From Thaumasiovibrio sp043421945 (GTDB lineage Bacteria; Pseudomonadota; Gammaproteobacteria; Enterobacterales; Vibrionaceae): 64,000 nt of DNA. Of the stretch, positions 53,690 to 62,504 are shown piece after piece. Where the stretch lies: contig JBHOGO010000014.1 in assembly GCA_043421945.1 (NCBI GenBank), positions 12,464 through 76,463 on the forward strand, written 5' to 3'. The notes beneath the pieces were generated by a model. The model worked only from the letters and a program-made list of their open reading frames with translations. It was not told the DNA's origin and made no database searches. Numbering within the stretch: the first letter of the stretch is position 1; every line of letters begins with the position of its first letter. The translations under genes were made by a program, and so were the position numbers.

Positions 53690-53705
53690 GCTTACAGGTG
53701 TAAGC
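53690..53705. promoter_or_regulatory. Palindrome before the acyl-CoA ligase gene
   Basis: GCTTACAGGTGTAAGC, perfect 7-bp arms around GG, 23 bases before the ATG. Possible operator of a dimeric regulator or a small leader hairpin. It does not look like a FadR site. Confidence 0.45.
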
Positions 53706-53728
53706 CAAACATAAACGTGTGATGGCAG

Positions 53729-55519
53729 ATGATGAAGTACCATATTGTAAATCGTATCCAGAGTCAGATTACCTCGCTGAACGACCAAGTCGCGATGCGT
53801 CATAAAGTGGACGGTGAGTGGAAGGATATCACTTGGCAGCAATTGAGTGAGCAGTTGGATGCTTTATCATCAGCGATGGTTGCTTCTGGACTCGACGTTC
53901 AAGATAAAGTGGCTATTTTCGCTAATAACATGCCTCGCTGGACGCAAGTAGATATAGCCACGCTGTACAACCGTGCTGTTACTGTTCCTATTTATCCTAC
54001 TAATACGCCTAAGCAAGCAGCTTACGTGATGAATGACGCTGAAGTGAAGCTACTCTTCGTTGGGGAGCAAGCGCAGCTGGATTCAACGATGGCGTTTATC
54101 GATGAGTGTGAAGCACTAGAGGCAGTGGTAACACTGACCGACGGTTTAGTATTACCTGAGCACGCTAAAGTGATGACATTTGATGATTTCGTTGCGCGAG
54201 CAAATGATGTGTCATCACAAGAAGTCGTGCAGCGTCTTGCTGATAAGAGAATGGACGATCTGCTCACGCTTATTTATACCTCAGGCACCACTGGGCAGCC
54301 AAAGGGTGTCATGCTGGATTATACGAATATTGGTTCACAGCTAGAAAGCCACGATACGAAGCTGGCGTTTAACGCTGGAGAGCGTTCGCTTTCTTTTTTA
54401 CCGCTTTCACATGTCTTTGAGCGTGCTTGGACGTTCTATGTACTACACCGTGGCGGTGTAAACTGTTACCTCGGTGATGTTAATCAAATAAAAGAAGCGC
54501 TTGTCGAAGTGAAGCCACATGTGATGTGTGCGGTTCCTCGCTTCTATGAAAAAATCTTTGCTGCGATTCATGAAAAAATTGCTAAAGCTCCATTCATTCG
54601 CAAGGCTATCTTTACTTGGGCTATCAATATGGGCGCGAAGATGGCCGAATGTCATCGTGAACAGCGCCAGCCTTCACTGATGTTAAAGAAGAGCCATGCG
54701 TTAGCGAATAAGCTGGTTCTTTCTAAAGTGCGTGAAGCGTTGGGTGGTGATATTAAGATGATGCCATGTGGTGGTGCTAAGTTGGATCCGACGATCGGAC
54801 GCTTCTTCCACGCACTAGGTATTAACGTCAAACTGGGCTATGGCATGACGGAAACGACAGCCACAGTTTCTTGCTGGGATGATAGCTGTTTTAACCCTGA
54901 GTCTATTGGTCTTACTATGCCAGGAGCGGAAGTGCGCATTGGCGATCAGGATGAGATTCAAGTTAAAGGCCCAATGGTGATGCGTGGCTACTACAACATG
55001 CCAGAGGAGACAGCAAAGAACTTCACTGAAGATGGTTTCCTGAAAACAGGAGACTGCGGTAAGTTAGATGAAAACGGTAACCTGTTTATTACTGACCGTA
55101 TAAAAGAGCTGATGAAGACCTCTGGCGGTAAGTATATTGCTCCTCAAGTTATCGAAGGTGCGATTGGTAAAGATCACTTTATTGAACAAATCGCCGTGGT
55201 TGCTGATACGCGTAAGTTTGTTTCTGCGTTGATTGTGCCATGTATGGATAACTTGGAAGAGTACGCTCGTGAACTTAATATTAAGTACCAAGACCGCTTA
55301 GAGCTTTTAAAGCATAGCGATATCGTTGCGATGATAGAAAAGCGTGTTGAAGAGCTACAGAAAGATCTCGCCCGCTTCGAGCAGGTGAAGAAGTTTACAT
55401 TATTACCCAATGCTTTCTCGATGGACGATGGTGAATTGACACCAACACAAAAGCTACGTCGAAAAGTGATCAACGAACGATATAGCGTTCAAATTGAAAG
55501 TATGTATTCAGAAGCTTAG
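53729..55519 (+). CDS. AMP-forming long-chain acyl-CoA ligase
   Basis: Adenylate-forming ligase of 596 residues that activates a fatty acid to its CoA thioester. Motifs: YTSGTTGQPKGVML (P-loop, about 183-196), GYGMTETTATVSCW (about 370-383), and TGDCGKLDENGNLFITDRIKELMKTSGGKYIAP (about 434-466), with the catalytic Lys in the last 25 residues (TPTQKLRRK). It is of the FAA1 type (COG1022), different from enterobacterial FadD. No signal peptide. Weak ribosome-binding site before the ATG pair at 53729. Chain-length preference not readable. Confidence 0.93.
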   Translation: MMKYHIVNRIQSQITSLNDQVAMRHKVDGEWKDITWQQLSEQLDALSSAMVASGLDVQDKVAIFANNMPRWTQVDIATLYNRAVTVPIYPTNTPKQAAYVMNDAEVKLLFVGEQAQLDSTMAFIDECEALEAVVTLTDGLVLPEHAKVMTFDDFVARANDVSSQEVVQRLADKRMDDLLTLIYTSGTTGQPKGVMLDYTNIGSQLESHDTKLAFNAGERSLSFLPLSHVFERAWTFYVLHRGGVNCYLGDVNQIKEALVEVKPHVMCAVPRFYEKIFAAIHEKIAKAPFIRKAIFTWAINMGAKMAECHREQRQPSLMLKKSHALANKLVLSKVREALGGDIKMMPCGGAKLDPTIGRFFHALGINVKLGYGMTETTATVSCWDDSCFNPESIGLTMPGAEVRIGDQDEIQVKGPMVMRGYYNMPEETAKNFTEDGFLKTGDCGKLDENGNLFITDRIKELMKTSGGKYIAPQVIEGAIGKDHFIEQIAVVADTRKFVSALIVPCMDNLEEYARELNIKYQDRLELLKHSDIVAMIEKRVEELQKDLARFEQVKKFTLLPNAFSMDDGELTPTQKLRRKVINERYSVQIESMYSEA

Positions 55520-55593
55520 TTATGATTGAGCGCAGGTCGAGTAGTCACTTTAACGATCTGCTTTAGTGATTGCATTATCACTATGAAAATGAC

Positions 55594-55640
55594 AAAAAAC
55601 GCCTGTTGGTCGCATATTTGCGCCAACAGGCGTTTTTTTA
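55594..55640 (+). terminator. Terminator after the acyl-CoA ligase gene
   Basis: Long stem AAAAAACGCCTGTTGG with CCAACAGGCGTTTTTTT (55594-55609 with 55623-55639), extended by CGCA/TGCG at the tip. No gene between here and ilvI (about 300 bases). Confidence 0.9.
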
Positions 55641-55937
55641 TGGCTTCTGTTCCAATATCTCATTGGTGCTGTGAGCTTATATTCCAGTCGAAATTATATG
55701 GGTGGATAATAAAACTGCAGGGAAGGCAAGTATTGGTTAAAAATGCTGATGGTGATGGGGAAAGTGGATTATTAACTCGAATTATTTAACTGTATAGACA
55801 CATTTGCCGCTATCGCGTTACATTTGTCTCAGGTCACTGTCGTCGTTATGACCACGGCAGTCACATAGCGTGGAAGTCAGACCTTTCTATTTATTAGGCT
55901 ACGAATAAGCCCTAACTATGTACAACCTGGAGGCAAA

Positions 55938-57656
55938 ATGGAAATGTTATCCGGCGCTGATATGATCGTCCGTTCAATGATCGATCAAGGCGTAAAACAC
56001 ATCTTTGGCTACCCTGGTGGCTCCGTTCTTGATATTTATGACGCCCTGCATGAAAAAAGCGACATTGAACACGTTTTAGTACGGCATGAACAAGCTGCGG
56101 TACACATGGCTGATGGTTATGCACGTGCCACTGGTGATGTTGGTGTGGTGTTAGTGACCTCAGGTCCTGGCGCAACGAATGCTATTACGGGTATTGCGAC
56201 TGCCTATATGGACTCGATTCCTATGGTTGTTATTTCCGGGCAGGTCATGTCAAATCTGATTGGTAATGATGCCTTCCAGGAGTGCGATATGGTGGGTATC
56301 TCTCGCCCTGTTGTTAAACATAGTTTTTTGGTGAAAAATCCAGAGGATATCCCTGAAATTATCAAAAAGGCATTTTATCTTGCAGCTTCAGGTCGACCTG
56401 GGCCTGTTGTTGTTGATGTGCCGAAGGATATGCTAAACCCAGCAGAAAAATTTGCCTACCAGTATCCAGAAGATATCAAAATGCGGTCGTATAACCCGAC
56501 AACGCAAGGCCATAAAGGGCAGATAAAACGTGGCTTGAAAGCTCTTGTCAGTGCCAAAAAACCAGTACTATACGTGGGCGGTGGTGCTGTGATGTCTGGT
56601 TGTGAAGATGATTTACTTGCCCTTGCCGAAAAGTTGAATATTCCTGTCGTTAGTACCTTAATGGGATTAGGTGCCTTTCCCGGTACGCATAAAAGTTCAC
56701 TTGGTATGCTAGGTATGCATGGTACCTACGAAGCGAATATGGCCATGCATAATGCCGATTTGATTTTCGGTATAGGAGTGCGTTTTGATGACCGTACAAC
56801 CAATAACTTAGAAAAGTACTGCCCAGATGCGACTATTTTGCACATTGATATTGATCCCTCATCAATCTCCAAGACAGTAAATGCGGATATACCTATTGTT
56901 GGTAGCGCGGATACTGTGCTTGCTTGCATGCTTAATCTGTTAAAAGAGAAAGAGCAGTTGAATGACCAAGATGCAATAGGGCATTGGTGGGATGAAATTA
57001 GTACTTGGCGAGCTCGTGAATGCCTGCAATATAAAACGGATAGTGATCGTATCAAGCCGCAGCAAGCAATCGAAGTTCTACATAAGCTAACTAATGGTGA
57101 TGCGTATGTCACTTCAGATGTCGGTCAACACCAAATGTTTGCAGCTCTTTATTATCCTTTTAATAAGCCACGCCGTTGGATTAATTCCGGTGGTTTGGGG
57201 ACGATGGGTTTTGGTCTGCCAGCGGCTATGGGCGTTAAGTTTGCGCTGCCGGATGCAGAAGTTGTTTGTGTGACAGGTGACGGTAGTATTCAAATGAACA
57301 TACAGGAACTATCGACAGCGCTCCAGTATGATATCCCTGTCAAAATTATTAATTTGAACAACCGATTCTTAGGCATGGTAAAGCAGTGGCAAGATATGAT
57401 TTACCAAGGTCGACATTCCCAGTCTTACATGGACTCTGTCCCTGACTTTGCTGCCATTGCTGAAGCATATGGACATGTTGGAGTTCGTATTGATGATCCA
57501 GCCAAGTTAGAAGAACAAATGGCTGCGGCCTTAGCATTGAAAGATAAGTTAGTTTTTATCGATATCAGTGTCGATGAGACAGAGCATGTCTACCCTATGT
57601 TGGTTCGTGGTGGTTCGATGAGTGAAATGTGGCTAAGTAAAACGGAGAGAACTTAA
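55938..57656 (+). CDS. ilvI: Acetolactate synthase isozyme III large subunit
   Basis: ThDP-dependent first common enzyme of valine, leucine and isoleucine synthesis. 572 residues: catalytic Glu in VRHEQAAVHMADGYARATG (about 47-65), FAD-binding middle domain, and the ThDP motif GDGSIQMNIQELSTALQYDIPVKIINLNNRFLGMV (about 445-479). GGAGG lies 5 bases before the ATG. Followed after one base by its regulatory subunit. Order leuABCD-leuO-ilvIH is conserved. Confidence 0.97.
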   Translation: MEMLSGADMIVRSMIDQGVKHIFGYPGGSVLDIYDALHEKSDIEHVLVRHEQAAVHMADGYARATGDVGVVLVTSGPGATNAITGIATAYMDSIPMVVISGQVMSNLIGNDAFQECDMVGISRPVVKHSFLVKNPEDIPEIIKKAFYLAASGRPGPVVVDVPKDMLNPAEKFAYQYPEDIKMRSYNPTTQGHKGQIKRGLKALVSAKKPVLYVGGGAVMSGCEDDLLALAEKLNIPVVSTLMGLGAFPGTHKSSLGMLGMHGTYEANMAMHNADLIFGIGVRFDDRTTNNLEKYCPDATILHIDIDPSSISKTVNADIPIVGSADTVLACMLNLLKEKEQLNDQDAIGHWWDEISTWRARECLQYKTDSDRIKPQQAIEVLHKLTNGDAYVTSDVGQHQMFAALYYPFNKPRRWINSGGLGTMGFGLPAAMGVKFALPDAEVVCVTGDGSIQMNIQELSTALQYDIPVKIINLNNRFLGMVKQWQDMIYQGRHSQSYMDSVPDFAAIAEAYGHVGVRIDDPAKLEEQMAAALALKDKLVFIDISVDETEHVYPMLVRGGSMSEMWLSKTERT

Positions 57657-57657
57657 T

Positions 57658-58158
57658 ATGCAACGGAGTATTGTTTCAGTTCTACTGGAAAACGAATCAG
57701 GTGCTTTGTCTCGTGTAGTCGGGCTTTTTTCTCAACGTGGCTACAATATCGAATCGTTAACGGTTGCACCAACGGATGACCCAACATTATCACGTCTTAA
57801 CATTACGACGACGGTAGTTGATGATGCTGCATGCGAACAAATTGAGAAGCAACTACATAAGCTCGTCGATATCCTTAAGGTAAGCAATATTACTGAGGCT
57901 GCCCACATTGAGCGTGAGCTTATGTTAGTCAAAGCGAAGGCAAGTGGTTTTGCTCGTGCCGAGGTGAAAAGAACGGCGGATATTTTTCGAGGTCAGATTG
58001 TCGATGTAACGAGCTCTCAGTATACCGTTCAGCTTGCGGGGACAACAGAGAAACTAGATGCTTTCTTGGAGGCTCTTGCTGAAGTTACCGATATTATCGA
58101 AGTTGCACGTAGTGGTGTTGTTGGTATTTCTCGTGGAGAGAGAGCGTTAAAGGCATAG
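57658..58158 (+). CDS. ilvH: Acetolactate synthase isozyme III regulatory subunit
   Basis: Valine-sensing small subunit, 166 residues (E. coli 163). N-terminal ACT domain (about 1-78; SVLLENESGALSRVVGLFSQRGYNIESLTVAPT) and C-terminal domain ending VARSGVVGISRGERAL. Activates and confers feedback inhibition on IlvI. Confidence 0.97.
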   Translation: MQRSIVSVLLENESGALSRVVGLFSQRGYNIESLTVAPTDDPTLSRLNITTTVVDDAACEQIEKQLHKLVDILKVSNITEAAHIERELMLVKAKASGFARAEVKRTADIFRGQIVDVTSSQYTVQLAGTTEKLDAFLEALAEVTDIIEVARSGVVGISRGERALKA

Positions 58159-58186
58159 CCCCTTCATCAGTTAATACGAGACAATA

Positions 58187-58216
58187 AAAAGCCCAGCACG
58201 AATGCTGGGCTTTTAC
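58187..58216. terminator. Bidirectional terminator between ilvH and pyruvate kinase gene
   Basis: AAAAGCCCAGCA, loop CGAA, TGCTGGGCTTTT: perfect 12-bp stem between convergent genes. Confidence 0.92.
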
Positions 58217-58264
58217 TTCTCTGTCTATTGACAACAAGTAGGGGGGTAAAGCCCCCTAAATGTA

Positions 58265-59677
58265 TTAAAGTACGTGTACAGAAGAAGTGTTTGTAGTACC
58301 AGAAGGAACTAGTGCACCAGATACCATGATCACGATGTCACCTTTAGCACCTAGACCAGTTTCTAGAGCTAGCTCTTTACCGCGAGTGTAGAAACCGTCA
58401 GTGTTCTCGATTGCTTCAACAACAACAGCAGTAGCACCTTTAACAAGTGCCATTTGAGCAGCAGTTGTTTTGTTAGTCGTTACTACTAGGATGTTTGCTG
58501 TTGGGAAGTACTTACGTACTGAACGAGCTGTTTTACCAGCTTCAGTAGCAACAACGATTAGAGGAGCGTTTAGCTTCTCAGATGTGTCTACTGCGCCCTT
58601 ACATACAGCTTCTGTGATACGTAGACGGTTGCTGTCTAGACGAGCGCCTAGGTCAGCTTTCATTACTGCGTCAGTACGGTCACAGATTTGAGCCATGATA
58701 GATACAGCTTCAACTGGGTACTTACCTTTTGCTGATTCGCCTGAAAGCATTACTGCATCAGTACCATCTAGGATTGCGTTAGCAACATCGCCAGCTTCTG
58801 CACGTGTTGGACGTGGGTTCTTGATCATAGAATCAAGCATTTGAGTTGCTGTGATAACAGTCTTACGTGCGCGGTTACACTTCTCGATCATCATCTTCTG
58901 AGCAAAAATTACTTCTTCTACTGGGATTTCAACACCCAAGTCACCACGAGCAACCATGATACCGTCAGAAAGCTCTAGGATTTCGTCGAAGTTATCAACA
59001 CCTTCTTGGTTCTCAATCTTAGAGATGATCTTGATTGAGTGGCCGCCATTTTCGTCTAGAAGTTCACGAATCTCTTGAACGTCAGATGCTTTACGGATGA
59101 ATGAAGCAGCAACGAAATCTACGTTTTGCTCACAACCGAATACTAGGTCAGCTTTATCTTTTTCAGATAGCGCAGGAAGTTGAACAGAAACGCCAGGTAG
59201 GTTAACACCTTTGTTTTCGCCCAAGTCACCGTTGTTAAGAACTTTACACTTAACTTCTGTGTCAGTCGTCGCGATAACTTCCATTTCGATAAGACCATCA
59301 TCAACTAGGATAGTGTTACCAGCAGTCAGGTCAGCAGCGAAGCCAGGGTATGTAACAGCAACGATGTCTTTGTTACCAACAACCGTAGTGTCTGTAGTGA
59401 AAGTGAATTCTTGGCCTGCAACTAGTGCAACATCGTTGCCGTTTTCTAGTTTGATTGTACGAATCTCAGGACCTTTAGTATCCAGAAGAACCGCTAGGTT
59501 TTTACCTGTGTTAGCCATTACTTCACGTAGGTTAGAGATACGCACTGCGTGCTCTTCAAAGTTACCGTGAGAGAAGTTTAGACGCATTACGTTCATACCA
59601 GCTTCAGCTAGTTGAGTAAGCATTTCTACAGATTCACTGATAGGACCAATCGTACAAACGATTTTGGTTTTTTTCAT
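58265..59677 (-). CDS. pykF: Pyruvate kinase, PykF type
   Basis: Glycolytic transfer of phosphate from PEP to ADP. 470 residues, the same as E. coli PykF. MKKTKIVCTIGPISESVEMLTQLAEAGMNVMRLNFSHG at the N-terminus, active-site IISKIENQEGVDNFDEIL (about 218-235) and MVARGDLGVEIPVEEV (about 241-256). The fructose-1,6-bisphosphate activated class is inferred. Even, strongly biased codon use suggests high expression. A long 5' leader with a 14-bp hairpin precedes it. Confidence 0.96.
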   Translation of the reverse strand: MKKTKIVCTIGPISESVEMLTQLAEAGMNVMRLNFSHGNFEEHAVRISNLREVMANTGKNLAVLLDTKGPEIRTIKLENGNDVALVAGQEFTFTTDTTVVGNKDIVAVTYPGFAADLTAGNTILVDDGLIEMEVIATTDTEVKCKVLNNGDLGENKGVNLPGVSVQLPALSEKDKADLVFGCEQNVDFVAASFIRKASDVQEIRELLDENGGHSIKIISKIENQEGVDNFDEILELSDGIMVARGDLGVEIPVEEVIFAQKMMIEKCNRARKTVITATQMLDSMIKNPRPTRAEAGDVANAILDGTDAVMLSGESAKGKYPVEAVSIMAQICDRTDAVMKADLGARLDSNRLRITEAVCKGAVDTSEKLNAPLIVVATEAGKTARSVRKYFPTANILVVTTNKTTAAQMALVKGATAVVVEAIENTDGFYTRGKELALETGLGAKGDIVIMVSGALVPSGTTNTSSVHVL

Positions 59678-59787
59678 TAGGGGTTGTCTCCGGATGAATA
59701 ATGGGAGCGCTTTGATAAGCGGGCTGCCTCAACCGGGTAAGTGATGTGGCTATCCTGCGCGTCAAAGTGAGCTTCCCGACATTTATA

Positions 59788-59820
59788 GTTTTATGTAAGC
59801 CATTAGGGCTTACATAAAAC
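59788..59820. repeat. 14-bp inverted repeat in the pykF leader
   Basis: GTTTTATGTAAGCC (59788-59801) and GGCTTACATAAAAC (59807-59820) pair perfectly around a 5-base loop, 110 bases before the pykF start. No U-tract on the pykF strand. Candidate leader RNA structure or operator. Confidence 0.8.
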
Positions 59821-59889
59821 CACATGATGCGCGTCAAGCTGAGTAAACAAATTGTAACGAATACGATGAATTAACATATAAGGGGAGCT

Positions 59890-59918
59890 TATTAATTCCC
59901 TATGTCAAATTAGGTCAA
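59890..59918 (-). promoter_or_regulatory. Candidate pykF promoter
   Basis: TTGACC (59918-59913), 17-base spacer, TTAATA (59895-59890) on the minus strand. If real, the transcript starts near 59883 and includes the 14-bp hairpin. Confidence 0.4.
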
Positions 59919-60117
59919 CAAAAACGAGACATAGTATACCAGACCTCGGTCACACAATCACCTGACAAAAATCAAATACCGTTTCGATAAAGTGCATTTT
60001 TAAGCTCGTGTTCAGTATATCTATTAGTCAAATATTGCCGACAAGTGTGTTACAATTGCATTGCAAAACGCGCTGAATTGATTAATTTAGCCTTTTTATT
60101 TAAGTGCAGGAAACGGC

Positions 60118-60300
60118 ATGTCAGAAGAAAAGAAAAAGAAAAAAGCGGCGAAAAAAGATAGCCAGCTGATCATACGTATAAATGGTGAAGAGCGCGATGA
60201 GTTTGTTGAGTTGTGCAACCATCTTGATACTACAGCTGCACGAGAGATTCGTCGCTTCATCCGAGAATATGTCGAAGATGCTAAGCAAAAAGCTGAGTAG
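60118..60300 (+). CDS. Small ribbon-helix-helix-like protein, Lys-rich N-terminus
   Basis: 60 residues. The first 15 are a Lys/Glu/Ala tail (SEEKKKKKAAKKD); the rest (SQLIIRINGEERDEFVELC then TAAREIRRFIREYVEDAK) has the strand-helix-helix pattern of Arc/MetJ/CopG-like DNA binders. AGGA lies 8 bases before the ATG. No toxin-like partner adjoins, so it is not obviously an antitoxin. Cell target unknown. It stands alone between pykF (divergent) and a chemoreceptor gene. Confidence 0.8.
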   Translation: MSEEKKKKKAAKKDSQLIIRINGEERDEFVELCNHLDTTAAREIRRFIREYVEDAKQKAE

Positions 60301-60683
60301 TTACTTCCATGTGTGTGTTTAGGGTATTTAACTCGTTTATCTCTTTTTACTACCGTTGATAGAAGCACTAGTCTCCCTTGCGGTAGTTTTACTCGAATAG
60401 TGGGCTAGTTTAACCACTCTCCATTCAATTAGCCCCATTGTTATCATTCATTGAATTCACCTCTTACCAGCTGAATACGCTAACTTGGTTGCTCTCTTCA
60501 CTTTTCTCCCCCTGTACTGAATTCTGGGGTACCGATCTCTATTTAAACTGCTAGCGATAAAATGTGTAGAACGTGATTTAAATCTCATGAAAAATGGTAA
60601 CGTTTACATATCTGTTAGCACAGGCACTGTCTTTTCTATGGCATATCGATATGGTAACTGGGTTAAGTTTTCGACAATAGAAG
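60301..60683 (+). other. Gene-free gap upstream of the second chemoreceptor
   Basis: 383 bases. A weak ACTACCG/CGGTAGT stem (60349-60355 with 60380-60386), followed by TTTTAC, may terminate the small-protein gene. Nothing else is clear. Confidence 0.35.
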
Positions 60684-62435
60684 ATGACTATGCCAGCATT
60701 ATCGTTTCGGAAAAAAATCAACTTGCTGTTTATTGTGAGTAGTTTAGTGAGCATGCTTGTTTGCTATCTAAGCGTCAATTATTTCGTTGTTCGAGAGCAA
60801 GAGCGACAAGTGATAGACAGTGTTGAAGCGCAGCTCGATCTATTGGGTTCAAGTATAGGGAATGAAATCTCGAATATTCTCCTTACTGCAGATCTTATCG
60901 ATACGAGTTCACAAAGTTTGTCTGCGTTGCAGGATTTGTCTGGATTTATTCGTATCTACAGGGTTATTCAAGGATTTGTCTTTACAGATGTGGGTACGTT
61001 AGAGGAAGGTCACGACGAAGCAAAGAATATCCTCGATTTGCTGTCGTCAGTTAATTCCCTAACGGTAGGTGATACGCATTTTGTTGAAGATAAACCTGTG
61101 CTTACGGTTATCTCTCCAGGAAGTAACAACCGTGGTGACCTTTTTCTTGCCGATCTTAGTATCATTCAGAACTTATTGGTTAAAGCGCATACCGAAGGTA
61201 TATACCTCACACTAGTTTCCCCAAATAAATTACCAATATATAACAATTTGCCTAGTGGCTTGTCAGGTGCCCAGCCTATAGAAAGAGAAGTTATTGTTCA
61301 GGGGCAGTCGTGGATATTGTCTGGATATATCAATCAATCTTTTATAGAAGATGCTGTTAATGCATTGAACCAAAAAATCATGCTCGCGCTGGGGATTGTC
61401 GGTATAGGTACAGTCGTAATCAGCATCTTGTTAGCTTTTCATGCTTATAAGCCTGTCTTGAAATTACATATAGTGACACAAGAACTGGCGAGTGATGAGG
61501 GAGATTTAAGCTCAAGGTTGGATGTTCATTCAGATGACGAGCTAGGGCAAATAGCCGCAAATATTAACTGTTTTGTTGAAAAGCTATCAGAGATGGTAAA
61601 AAAAGTGGAGCTGGGAGCTCATAGTGTTCAGTCAACATCTAATGCACTGAGTTGTCGAGCTGAAAAGAATCAGATGGTCTTAGCACAACATGTAAAGGAG
61701 ACAGATCAAGTTGTGTTGGCCATGGAGCAAATGAGCGAAAGTTCCGAATCTGTTTTGTTATCTTCTCGTTCTGCTGCAGAGAAAGTTAATGATGCTCATC
61801 GATTAACAGAGTCAGGATTATCACAAATAGCCGTAGCCAGTGACCACGTAAAGCTTGTTGTTAGTGACTTTGAATATGCAAGTAAAGAGGTGGAAAGGCT
61901 AAATCAAGATATCGAAAAAATCATTGTGCTCTTAGCGACAATTGAAGGGATAGCGGATCAGACTAACTTATTGGCTTTGAATGCAGCGATAGAAGCAGCA
62001 AGGGCTGGTGAGCATGGACGTGGTTTTGCTGTTGTTTCTGATGAAGTGAGAGCATTGGCAACACAGACAAGACAAAGTACCGATACGATTGATAGCAACT
62101 TGGTACAACTACAGCGGAGCCTTAAAGCTGTTTTAGGTGGTTTTGCCAATTTACAAAGCAGTAATCAAAAGATGGTCGTTAGTACTGAAGGGTGTGAAAA
62201 AGCACTTGAGGATATTGCAATCTCAGTCAAAGAAATCAGTGTGTTTAGTGATGAGATGGCAACATCTGCATCTAAACAGCGTGCAGTAAGCCAGACGATC
62301 GCTAATAGCATGGGGAATATTCAAGCCATGGCTGCTGAAATAGAAGAGTCGGGGCGTCACACCGCAAACCAGGTTAAGGAGTTAGGTAATGCTGAAAACG
62401 AATTATCAATGGTGGTCCAACAATTTCGTAGCTGA
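60684..62435 (+). CDS. Methyl-accepting chemotaxis protein with large periplasmic sensor
   Basis: Chemoreceptor of 583 residues: membrane helix about 11-33, a periplasmic region of about 190 residues (35-228) that I cannot assign to a named sensor family, second helix about 229-252, HAMP about 253-306, and a signalling domain with IEGIADQTNLLALNAAIEAARAGEHGRGFAVVSDEVRALA (about 419-458). Sensor differs clearly from the sCache receptor at 22.2 kb. No CheR pentapeptide at the C-terminus. Confidence 0.93.
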   Translation: MTMPALSFRKKINLLFIVSSLVSMLVCYLSVNYFVVREQERQVIDSVEAQLDLLGSSIGNEISNILLTADLIDTSSQSLSALQDLSGFIRIYRVIQGFVFTDVGTLEEGHDEAKNILDLLSSVNSLTVGDTHFVEDKPVLTVISPGSNNRGDLFLADLSIIQNLLVKAHTEGIYLTLVSPNKLPIYNNLPSGLSGAQPIEREVIVQGQSWILSGYINQSFIEDAVNALNQKIMLALGIVGIGTVVISILLAFHAYKPVLKLHIVTQELASDEGDLSSRLDVHSDDELGQIAANINCFVEKLSEMVKKVELGAHSVQSTSNALSCRAEKNQMVLAQHVKETDQVVLAMEQMSESSESVLLSSRSAAEKVNDAHRLTESGLSQIAVASDHVKLVVSDFEYASKEVERLNQDIEKIIVLLATIEGIADQTNLLALNAAIEAARAGEHGRGFAVVSDEVRALATQTRQSTDTIDSNLVQLQRSLKAVLGGFANLQSSNQKMVVSTEGCEKALEDIAISVKEISVFSDEMATSASKQRAVSQTIANSMGNIQAMAAEIEESGRHTANQVKELGNAENELSMVVQQFRS

Positions 62436-62504
62436 TGTTAGTGTTGACGGCTGCTTGGTAACTCCCTAGCCTTACTATACCATTGAAATGTTGAAGTAAC
62501 CGTT

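Noticed and set aside
55526..55789. 87-codon frame between the acyl-CoA ligase gene and ilvI
   Set aside because: Runs straight through the strong terminator at 55594-55640, no ribosome-binding site, no family resemblance.
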